A stretch of 29,484 nucleotides of DNA. Source: Pleurotus ostreatus/Saccharomyces cerevisiae fusant. Lineage: Eukaryota > Opisthokonta. Numbering within the stretch: position 1 is the stretch's first letter; each line of letters starts with the position of its first letter. Made by a program: the position numbers and the translations under genes. The DNA lies in NCBI GenBank assembly GCA_024196135.1, contig JAMQCK010000305.1:1-29484 (forward strand). Direction: 5' to 3'. The notes below the pieces were generated by a model, which saw only the letters and a program-made list of their open reading frames with translations, was not told the origin of the DNA and searched no databases. Shown piece after piece: positions 22,940 through 29,484 of the stretch.

Positions 22940-23190
22940 CTCGCAGATCGCACTGCAGATATCGACACGACGTAGTTGAAGAGTGTCCTATTGAGCGGGC
23001 TCTCGGCGTGAATCGTATACCCGGCGCGCTTCTCCTACACAAAGTCAGTATACATGGTCTCGAAAGTCGAAGAGCAGGCCGTACATGAGGGGGATGCCTC
23101 TCAGGTCGCTGACGATGGACTCAAGACGAAAGATCATGTGCGAAGGATGCACGAGCACAGCCGCGGGTAACGGCCGGTGCACTGTGTACT
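22940..23190 (-). pseudogene. Further fragments of the same decayed gene
   Basis: The minus-strand reading gives 'HPSHMIFRLESIVSDLRGIP' followed by 'LMYGLLFDFETMYTDFV', a stop, and then 'EKRAGYTIHAESPLNRTLFN' and 'YVVSISAV' after a change of frame. Stops and frame changes occur between pieces with clear protein-like character, so this is scored as decayed. Weaker coding-like pieces continue upstream to about 23650. The family is not recognised. Confidence 0.3.
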
Positions 23191-24981
23191 AGTATAGTAC
23201 CGCAGATGAGGCTTTTCCCGCTGAATTCGAGCCGCGGTCCTCCGTTGTACGCCCAGTATGTGGCCGGGCGGCCGTGTTGAAGAAGGCGGGATTGTGCGCG
23301 GTGTGGAATGCGGAAGAAGACAGAGACAGTACTTGAGCAGCCTTGCAATCATACGCGGCTGCTTCAAGGGATCCGGGAAGCCCTTCGTTTGTTAGATTCT
23401 TGGTTGCGTATCCGACGGCGCTGAAATCTGCGATAGTCACGCGCGATGTGTCCGGAACTTGAAGAAGCAATCACATTTCCGCTCAGAGCAGACCCAGGAT
23501 GGATTCGCTCGCGCGCTGGAAGCAGCCGAAGACTCGAAGCCATGGCAAGTCGATGGCAAGACGCAAGCTGCGTCACCGGGTGGAAGCGTGGAACGGCACC
23601 GAGCGGGCCGAGCTCCGGATCATTCCCACGCACCTTGCTCCCGACGGTCATGTCCGCGTCCGTGGCAGAACTCAGGATGCCTCGCGCTTACTTTCAAATA
23701 ACCTGAACGAATTATTTACATGAATTAACTGCCCCCTGCTTGATCACGTCGCTCTCCAGCCTTAGCTTCGTCGACGCCCAATTGAAGGTTTCCGACCGCT
23801 TTCAACCCCCGCAAACTCGAAAGACTATGCTCACCCACATTCCGCGCTGAGTGGGAGAGTAGACTAGAGCTCTCAAAAGTGAGGTACGCATGCTTGGTGC
23901 GGCCTCACTCCCTTCCACTGGCAACTGCGATAGAACATTGAGGACTAACGCGTCCGCAAAGAGAGGTGAGTCCCTCAACCTTGTATTTACTTGTCCTCGT
24001 GTCCGTTACGCTGTCAAGAGAGGGACGAAAAGCTGCTGGACGAGGCCACCTAATCCGAAAATGAGCTGACGCAAGCCCAGTGCTCGTCCTGTCCCTCGGG
24101 CGCGAGATAACAACCGCTCAACCTCAATCACGGCCACGGACCCCGACTGCAGAAGCGCATCATAACGGCCCGCGACCTATTCGCGCCTCCTTTGCAAGCC
24201 TATGGCTGCTGTATACTTTCGGCCCGCTATACTGGTCGACTCATATCAATGCAGCGCACCGCAACCGCCTCATGCACGATCCACATCCTACTCGTACGTC
24301 GCCGGCGCTGGCAATACCCAGGCACAGGTATATGAGTACGTGGAATCCCTTTCATCCATCCTGATGCTTACGCGCATGGTCTCAGAGCTACGCACCATTA
24401 GATACCCCCGAGCGCGTCGAGGCGGTCGCGAGTCCTGTTCTTCATCGCGCGGACTATGGCCGAGAAAAGGCAGGCCGTCAGGCATGGTCTTCTCCTCAAT
24501 ACTATAAGTACTGCATGTCGCCAGCATCTCTGCCTTTGAGCTTTAAATAGCTAGCGCAAATAACTTCGACTCCCAACTGCAGCTCATTTCGTCAGCTGTG
24601 GAGGTACGCCCAGAGCAGTTTACCTCTGTTGTAGTTGTCAAATCTCTTGCTCAAACACTATCCGCGGCCTCCGACATAGCGCATGGACGGGGTCTCAGCT
24701 AGCATCGCGCGCCCTGATCGCATTCTCATGCCCTTTGGCGCACGCACCCTTCTGCTTCGAGGCGCCGCCGCCCTTGTCGGCTCTGCTCACCAACATGCTG
24801 AGGACCTTCTCCGGCTCGCCCTAGCGCGGACGCCCTCTCGCCTCCGCGCATACCGCGCCCTCCGTCCTCGCCCAACTCGACAAACCGTATCAAGGAGCGT
24901 CCGGCTATCAAATGCCAGCCTTGTCTTAACGAGTGCTCCTCGCCTGGCTCGTCGCATCAGAGGAGGTGCCCCTCTCAATCT
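23191..24981. other. Long stretch with no assignable gene
   Basis: Apart from weak minus-strand coding-like pieces up to about 23650, nothing could be assigned. Plus-strand frames at 24080-24507 contain a protein-like patch (AGNTQAQVYEYVESLSSI), but without start, splice or domain support. A TATA-like word (tttaaatag) lies at about 24542-24550. The plus-strand frame from 24683 runs into the minisatellite and is probably fortuitous. Confidence 0.35.
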
Positions 24982-25189
24982 GCGACCACACTACAGAGTC
25001 GCGATCTGCGACCGCACTACGGAGTCGCGATCTGCGACCGCACTACAGAGTCGCAATTTGCGACCGCACTACAGAGTCGCGATCCGCGACCACACTCCAG
25101 AATCGCGATCTGCGACCACACTACAGAGTCGCGATCTGCGACCACACTACAGAGTCGCGATCTGCGACAACACTCCACAGAATCGCCGA
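24982..25189 (+). repeat. 26-bp minisatellite, eight units
   Basis: Units start at 24982, 25008, 25034, 25060, 25086, 25112, 25138 and 25164, with the core GCGACCACACTACAGAGTC plus 'gcgatct'. Each unit junction carries GTCGC..GCGAC, a short inverted repeat able to form a hairpin. Because 26 is not a multiple of three, the translation frame rotates every unit. At least two plus frames and one minus frame stay open, which explains the long fortuitous frames here. Confidence 0.92.
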
Positions 25190-25241
25190 GTTCTTGCGCG
25201 CTGTCCTGGCTGCTGAAGATAAAGTCGTCACTCATCCTGCC

Positions 25242-25400
25242 TCCCGAATTGGAGTACTCTCTCCCGGGTCTCCCGAATCGGAGTACCCTCTCCCGGGTCC
25301 CCCGAATTTACAACCGGCCGTGTCTCGGTCGATCGTGCACGACGAGCTCATCGGCGATCGTAAGCGACGAGCGCATCGTCGATCATACACGACGAGCTTT
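25242..25400. repeat. Short tandem repeats: 29-bp unit, then GATCGT/ACGACGAGC repeats
   Basis: At 25242-25308 a 29-nt unit starting TCCCGAAT and ending in CTCCCGGGTC is present about 2.3 times. From about 25325 to 25400, degenerate copies of 'cgatcgt..acgacgagc' follow, roughly 25 nt apart. No gene is seen. Confidence 0.75.
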
Positions 25401-25439
25401 TGGCGTTATTTGCTTCTCTTCCCTCATCGTAGAATAAGT

Positions 25440-25670
25440 GAGTACACTGTTCCCTTCCATCGTCCTCTCTCTCTATCGTCCTCTCTCTCCAACGCCATCT
25501 CTCTCCATCGTCGTCCTCTCTCCCCATCGTTCTCTCTCCCCCTCCCTTCCCTGATCCTCTATCGTCCTCTCTCCCCATCTCCTCCCCATCTCCTCTCTCC
25601 CTCCCTCCCCTTATCCTCCATCTCACCATTCTTTCCCTACCCTTCTCCTCATTCCTTCCCCACCCTTCTT
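25440..25670 (+). repeat. Polypyrimidine tract, CTCTCT/TCGTCC microsatellite
   Basis: Almost pure C/T on the plus strand, built from degenerate 'tcgtcctctctc' and 'ccatctcctctc' words, ending just before the tRNA gene. Such tracts can adopt triplex structures. The frames reading through it give only Ser/Pro/Leu-rich low-complexity peptide. Confidence 0.8.
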
Positions 25671-25674
25671 CAAA

Positions 25675-25804
25675 GCCCTGCTAGCTCAGTGGTAGAGCGT
25701 CGCACTCGTACTCAGTGGTAGAGCGTCGCACTCGTATCTCCATCTTCCCGCCACGAGAGACAACTACGATGCGAAGGTCAGTCGTTCAAGTCGGCTGTGG
25801 GGCA
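25675..25804 (+). tRNA. tRNA-Thr (anticodon CGU) with a 58-nt intron that contains a duplicated 5' half
   Basis: All arms can be drawn. The acceptor stem is GCCCTGC (25675-25681) with GTGGGGC (25797-25803), discriminator A at 25804. T8-A9 lead to the D arm GCTC-AGTGGTA-GAGC (25684-25698). The anticodon stem is TCGCA (25700-25704) with TGCGA (25770-25774), and the T arm is AGTCG-TTCAAGT-CGGCT (25780-25796). The loop reads C-T-CGT-A, giving anticodon CGU (Thr, ACG codons). The intron lies at the canonical place, after position 37 (25711-25768), and contains ACGAG (25753-25757), which can pair with the anticodon region as in other nuclear pre-tRNAs. A box (TAGCTCAGTGG) and B box (GTTCAAGTC) are good, and a TTTT terminator follows within five bases. 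The 26 bases 25685-25710 are repeated exactly at 25711-25736 and so enlarge the intron from a presumed 32 to 58 nt. No CCA is encoded, as usual for eukaryotes. Confidence 0.85.
25685..25736 (+). repeat. Exact 26-bp tandem duplication within the tRNA gene
   Basis: Two perfect copies (25685-25710 and 25711-25736) carry most of the D arm, the 5' anticodon stem and the anticodon. Copy 1 joins the acceptor stem and has a complete four-pair D stem. Copy 2 is preceded by A instead of G and loses one D-stem pair, so copy 1 is taken as the functional half. Confidence 0.95.
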
Positions 25805-25808
25805 TACG

Positions 25809-25812
25809 TTTT
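25809..25812 (+). terminator. RNA polymerase III terminator (TTTT)
   Basis: A run of four T on the plus strand begins five bases after the discriminator base of the tRNA. Further T runs at about 25827 and 25850 could serve as back-up. Confidence 0.7.
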
Positions 25813-25859
25813 CAGATCCAGAGTTGTTTTGGTCATACAAATCCAGAGTTTTTTGGTGT

Positions 25860-26040
25860 AGGAGGATAGGGGAAGGGCGATGAGGATGAGATGGAGCAGG
25901 GCGCGGTCGAGATGGAGTAGGACGAGGTCGAGAAGCAGGCAGGCGGTGAGCTCGAAGCAGCGCGCGGTCGAGATGAAACAGCGCGCGGTCGAGATGGAGC
26001 AGGACGGCGAGATCCAAGCAGGCAGGCGGTGAGGGTAGAA
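25860..26040. repeat. Degenerate GGTCGAGATG / AGCAGG repeats
   Basis: Repeated words 'cgcgcggtcgagatg', 'gagcagga' and 'aagcaggcaggcggtga' occur in imperfect tandem, with several spacings (about 27-36 nt and a longer one). No gene is supported; minus-strand frames here give Leu/Arg/Ser low-complexity peptide. Confidence 0.65.
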
Positions 26041-26130
26041 GGAAAGGAGGGAGTGAGGATTGGCGCGGGCGACGACGATGGAGGATAGGGCCCGCCGCGG
26101 CGCGCGGCTCCGCGGACTGAGCTCGGTTCT

Positions 26131-26290
26131 TATCACGCGGAGGTGAGCTGGGTCTATCACGCGGAGGTGAGCTGGATGCTGGGGCTATCACACGGAGGTG
26201 GACTGGGTCTAGCACGCTGAGGTGATCTTTTTCTACTACGTCAAGGTGAGCTGTTGTGACCACGTCGAGGTGGGCATTGTCTACTGTAAC
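26131..26290. repeat. 24-30 bp degenerate tandem repeat (TATCACGCGGAGGTGAGCTGG)
   Basis: About six copies, starting at 26131, 26155 and 26186, with more diverged ones after 26209. Divergence increases to the right. No gene is supported. Confidence 0.75.
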
Positions 26291-26329
26291 AGAGAACTCG
26301 ACAGGCTACCCGGTGATTACTGTGGAGGG

Positions 26330-27345
26330 CGGCATCTCTGCCCTCTCGCTCCCTCTTCCCCACCTTCCACTCTTCCTTCACACCCCGACTCTCCCCTCCC
26401 TCGCTCCCTTCGCTCCTTCCCGCCTACCCCTCGCCTTCCCGCCGTTTATTTCGCCCTCCAGACCCATCACTCTCTCCTCCTACGTGCCCTCCTTTCTCGC
26501 CTACCCCTCGCCTTCCCGCCCACCGCTCTCATTCCCTCCAGACCCGAGATGATCCTCCCCCTCCTTTCTTGCCCACCGCTCTCATTCCCTCCACACCCCG
26601 CCTCTCCCCTCCCATGCGCCCTCATTTTCCGCCCATCGCCCTCCTTTCTCGCCCACCGCCCTCATCCCCTCCACAGCCACCCGCTCTCAATCCCTCCAGC
26701 CCCAAACCGCAACTCCAACCCCCAACCCCCACCCCAAACCCCGCCCCAACCCTCACCCCACCCCCACCACCAAGACGGCCCCTCCGACGGACGCGGACGT
26801 GTCGAAAGCAGTCAAGGGGAGGGAGAAGGGAGGGGCAACAAAGTGGGGGGCGAGTAGGAGAAGGGAAGGAGGAAGGAAGCGAGTGGGAAAGAGGGCAGGG
26901 AAGCGAGTGGGGGGAGGTAGACTGTGGCACAATGAACGCCAAGGAGGAGAGGATCCGCACGCAAAGGAGGAGGGGAGCCGCACGCAAAGGAGGAGAGGAA
27001 CTGGACGCAAAGAAGAAGAGACGAGCGAATTAAATCAGCGCCGAAGAAAACAGGAGAATGCGAAAGGCCACCCTCCCCCTCCGCGTGTCTCCCTTTCTCA
27101 TCCGCACGTCTCACTCCTCGCTCCCTCCTCATCCTCCCCCACCTGGTCCGCGCACCCGCGTCTTCTCCCTTCCTGAATCCTCGCGCGCCCCCTCTCTCCC
27201 TCCTCCTTCCGCATCGCTCTTTCGCCCCTTCCCCCTTCTCCGCCCCTTCCCTTCCTGTATCCCTACGCCTCCTTCCCAACCCTCGCCCTCAATTCTCACC
27301 ATCACGGCCCCTCCCCCCACCCTCTCATGGTGCCGCCCTCTATCA
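26330..27345. repeat. Alternating polypyrimidine / polypurine blocks
   Basis: On the plus strand, 26330-26790 is strongly C/T-rich (C-dominant, with AC-rich parts near 26690-26770). Then 26805-27060 is strongly G/A-rich, and 27060-27345 is C/T-rich again. Shared words recur, for example the 'ctcattccctccagac' type in the first block and 'cgcaaaggaggag' in the second. No start, splice or domain support exists for the long low-complexity frames within it. Confidence 0.8.
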
Positions 27346-27402
27346 GCGGGAACGTGAGGACGTGATCAGCGGGACCACGAAAACGTGATGCGAAATGTGG
27401 AG

Positions 27403-27552
27403 GTCGAAAGCAATGCCCAGGTCGAAAGCGATGCCCAGATCGAAAGCACTGCTCAGGTAAACGCTGAAGGCAATGCCCAGGTCAACGCTGAAGGCGATGC
27501 CCAGGTCAACGCTGAAGGCAATGCCCAGGTCAACGCCGAAGGCGATAATGAA
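27403..27552 (+). repeat. 18-nt then 24-nt arrays encoding VESNAQ / VNAEGNAQ if translated
   Basis: Three 18-nt units (27403-27456) read VESNAQ, VESDAQ and IESTAQ. Four 24-nt units (27457-27552) read VNAEGNAQ, VNAEGDAQ, VNAEGNAQ and VNAEGDNE. An ATG lies in frame at 27388 (MRNVEVESNAQ). Unit lengths are multiples of three and several differences are N/D changes, so the frame has been kept. The frame ends at 27633, giving about 81 residues. The opposite strand is also open. Whether any of it is translated cannot be told. Confidence 0.8.
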
Positions 27553-27579
27553 GGGAGTAGGGAACGAGGGGTGAGCACC

Positions 27580-27640
27580 GAGAGCGCAGGATGTGAGAAC
27601 CGAGAGCGTAGGAGGTATGAACCGAGAGCGTAGGAGGGAA
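27580..27640. repeat. Short repeat of ACCGAGAGCGTAGGAGG
   Basis: Three imperfect copies of 'accgagagcg(c/t)aggag' spaced 20-25 nt apart follow the 24-nt array directly. No function can be assigned. Confidence 0.65.
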
Positions 27641-27699
27641 ACACAGTCGTGGAGATGCGAAGTCGCGGCGGGACGTGTGTAGGGACGGCGAGGCGTGCG

Positions 27700-28080
27700 T
27701 AGGGAACGAAAGCCTGAGACACAGTCTCGGCGCAAACGAAAGGGCATGCGCAGTGTCCAAGCGTACCAACCGCCCCACCACGCGTACCGACCGCCCCCAT
27801 CACGCGTTCGCGTGTGCCTAGCTCTTTTCCTCGGACTGACCACGCCTTTTCTCCACGCACTGACTGCGCTCTTTCGCCCCTTCCCTCCCCCTACCCCTCG
27901 CCCCCTTCCTCCCCCTCCGCCCTCATCCTCCCCGCCCACACCACCTCTTATTCCACCACCCCCATCGCACCCCTCACCCCCCCTTCGCCCCAGATACGCG
28001 CAAGCGCCCGCCTGACGACAGGCGACGTGGCAGCGGCGGAGGAGGTGGGAACGAGCAAGCGACAGGGAGGGGAGATCCGC
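27700..28080. other. Low-complexity interval between coding-like arrays
   Basis: It contains a cytosine-rich block at about 27860-28000 and shorter repeats of 'accgcccc.caccacgcgt'. Frames cross it on both strands but give only Pro/Ser/Arg-rich peptide. No gene is supported. Confidence 0.45.
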
Positions 28081-28084
28081 GCCC

Positions 28085-28292
28085 CGCGCGACCAACAACG
28101 CACGCCCGGCACGTCCTGCAGCGCACGCCCGGCACGTCCTGCAGCGCACGCACGTCCTGCAGCCACCGAAGGACGCATCAACCGGCGAAGAAGAGACGCA
28201 TACACCGGGGAAGCAGGCCAAAGACGCATAAACCGGGGAAGCAGGCCAAAGACGCATCAACTGGCGAAGCAGGCTGAAGACGCATTAACTGG
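28085..28292. repeat. CGCCCGGCACGTCCTGCAG repeats followed by a 28-bp array
   Basis: At about 28090-28165 the word 'cgcacgcccggcacgtcctgcag' occurs two to three times. From 28172 a unit beginning GACGCAT recurs, at 28195, 28223, 28251 and 28279, with an exact 28-nt period ('..aaccggggaagcaggccaaa'). A 28-nt period breaks the reading frame. Confidence 0.85.
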
Positions 28293-28466
28293 GTAGCTGA
28301 AGAGCAACCGACCGAGGTAGCTGAAGGGAAACCGACGGACCTAGCTGAAAAGCAACCGACCAACGTAGCTGAAGAGCAACCGACCGACGTAGCTGAAGAG
28401 CAACCAACCGACGCAGCTCCTGGAAAACCGACCGACGCAGCTCCAGGAAAACCGACCGACGCAGCT
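28293..28466 (+). repeat. 24-nt array encoding VAEEQPTD / AAPGKPTD if translated
   Basis: Seven complete 24-nt units start at 28293, 28317, 28341, 28365, 28389, 28413 and 28437, followed by a partial one. They read VAEEQPTE, VAEGKPTD, LAEKQPTN, VAEEQPTD (twice) and AAPGKPTD (twice), then AAPGEGE. The array abuts the 28-nt array with no spacer. No start codon is seen in frame. The minus-strand reading gives SVGFPGAA/SVGCSSAT repeats. Confidence 0.85.
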
Positions 28467-28499
28467 CCAGGAGAAGGAGAGACGAGCTCAAGAGAACCC

Positions 28500-28830
28500 G
28501 ACCTGTTTCCCCTTGCCCCACCGCACCTCCGCTCCTCTCCAACTCCCCTCCGCTCCTCCGCTCCTCCGCTCCTCCCCCCCGCTCCTCCGCTCCTCCGCTC
28601 CTCACGTCCCTGCCCTTCGCGTCCTCCGCTTCTCCCTCCCGCATTTGTCCACGCCCCCGCCGCCCCGCGCGTGTGGTGGGTGGGTGGGGAGAAGGGGGAA
28701 GAGGGGTGGGGAGAAGGGAGAAGAGGGGTGGGGGGAAGGGAGAAGAGGGTAAAGGAGGAAAAAAAGGCAAGGGGGGTGGGGAAGGGAGAAGAGGGGTGGG
28801 GATGAGGGGGGGAAGGAGGGGGAGGGAGAC
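28500..28830. repeat. CTCCGCTCC microsatellite followed by a G-rich GGGGAGAAGGGAGAAGAG tract
   Basis: On the plus strand, 28540-28660 is built of 'tccgctcc' units, and 28675-28830 is almost pure purine with many runs of three to five G. The second block meets the simple pattern for G-quadruplex formation on the plus strand. Confidence 0.85.
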
Positions 28831-28832
28831 AA

Positions 28833-28915
28833 CGTCGTCCCCCACGGCCTGGAAGGGATAGGTCGTCCGCCACACAGAGGGATAGGCCGTCCGCCACGCC
28901 ATGGGGAGGGATAGG
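28833..28915. repeat. Short tandem repeat GGTCGTCCGCCAC..GGGATA
   Basis: Three copies of a unit of about 27 nt with the words 'gtcc(g/c)ccac' and 'agggatagg'. No gene is supported. Confidence 0.75.
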
Positions 28916-28964
28916 CACTGGCAATCGCGGCAGGTGAATAGGCGAGGCGGCCGAGGTAAGTGAG

Positions 28965-29455
28965 TAATCGAAGAAAAGACCGCACAGCGCGTCTATCCGA
29001 GTCGTTCGTCGTCACAAAAAAGACCGTACCCCGTCGCGCGTCTATCGTTCGTCGTCGGAGAAAAGGTAAGCACGTCTGCAGTCATTGAGAAGAAAGACCG
29101 CCGCGCGTTAGTCGTCTGTCGTCGGAGGAAGACCGCAGCGCGCTCGTCCAAGAAAAGACCGCAGCGCGTCGATTGCCGGTCGAAGAATGACCGCCGCGCG
29201 TCTATCGTTGGAGAAAAGGGGGTTAGCGCGTCTATCGTCGTCGAAGAAAGACCGCGGTGAGTCTATCGTCGGGAGAGAAATGACCGCAGCGCCATCTATC
29301 GTCTGTCGGAGGAGGAAAGAGGGGAGCGCGTTAGTCGTCTGTCGTCGAAAGGAAGGGGGTTAGCGCGTTAGTCGTCTGTCGTCGAAGAAAGACCGCAGCT
29401 CGTTCGTCTGTGGGAGAAAGACCGCAGCGCGTGCGGGCGGAGGAAAGAGGGAGAA
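28965..29455. repeat. Degenerate 24-45 bp satellite (GAAGAAAGACCGCAGCGCGTCTATCGTCGTC type)
   Basis: Some 13-15 units are present. Each starts with an 'agaaa(g)accgc' purine word, passes through 'gcgcgt(c/t)' and ends in 'tatcgtcgtcgg' or 'tagtcgtctgtcgtcg'. Unit length varies widely through loss of the end words. Two units carry 'gggggttagcgcg' in place of 'gaccgcagcgcg'. No open frame of note is found. Confidence 0.85.
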
Positions 29456-29459
29456 GGAA

Positions 29460-29484
29460 CCAACCTTCGCCCTCAATTCTCACC
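29460..29484 (+). repeat. Start of a second copy of 27276-27300
   Basis: The last 25 bases of the window match 27276-27300 with a single C/T difference. The spacing is 2,184 bp. The match ends only because the window ends. Confidence 0.85.

Noticed and set aside
24982..25189. CRISPR array
   Set aside because: The 26-bp units are contiguous with no unique spacers, and the window is eukaryotic.
24683..25721. Plus-strand frames of 177 and 262 residues
   Set aside because: Most of their length is translated minisatellite and polypyrimidine tract. They are open only because the 26-mer lacks stops in several frames.
27343..28260. 305-residue minus-strand frame across the repeat block
   Set aside because: It is a chain of translated tandem repeats and low-complexity sequence, with a biased Ala/Arg/Gly composition and no splice or domain support.
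28965..29484. Telomeric repeats
   Set aside because: GGGGGTTAG words occur only inside a few satellite units; there is no run of TTAGGG.

Overview
The window looks like nuclear DNA of a filamentous basidiomycete (Agaricomycete type). The reasons are: protein genes cut by many 45-99 nt GT-AG introns with CTRAY-like branch sites; a Goodbye-NACHT-ankyrin NLR-type receptor; an F-box gene with the coiled coil plus 'SPIRRL.PEVL.EI' opening common in mushroom genomes; a retrotransposon pol remnant; and an intron-bearing nuclear tRNA. No species can be named from the sequence alone.

Layout. 1-904: short direct and inverted repeats, then a decayed LTR-retrotransposon pol fragment (minus). 1508-7148 (minus): a six-exon gene for a 1,795-residue, largely disordered Ser/Pro-rich protein of unknown function. 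8082-11090 (minus): a protein-kinase-like gene whose catalytic HRD and DFG aspartates are both replaced, so a predicted pseudokinase. 11537-13065 (minus): an F-box gene with one intron and one apparent single-base frameshift. 13.9-15.9 kb (minus): pieces of a decaying, unidentified gene that still keeps a good intron. 16497-21260 (plus): an 11-exon gene for a 1,405-residue NLR-like protein with an N-terminal Goodbye-like region, a NACHT NTPase and about 15 ankyrin repeats, including a recent 90-bp in-frame duplication. 21.66-23.2 kb (minus): fragments of a second unidentified, probably decayed gene. 24.98-29.48 kb: almost continuous minisatellites, purine/pyrimidine blocks and coding-like 24-nt arrays. 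One real gene sits in it, a tRNA-Thr(CGU) whose D-arm/anticodon half is tandemly duplicated into its own intron.

How it fits together. The left half holds three complete or nearly complete genes on the minus strand, separated by roughly 450-930 bp; these are independent eukaryotic transcription units, not an operon. The right half has the look of a fast-evolving accessory region: an NLR flanked by gene remnants and then a satellite-rich block. The last 25 bases of the window repeat 27276-27300 almost exactly, which hints at a larger repeat of about 2.2 kb running past the window. Exon models were built by hand from splice signals and phase. The coding lengths of the disordered-protein, kinase and NLR models divide by three, and the F-box model is one base short, which independently points to the frameshift.
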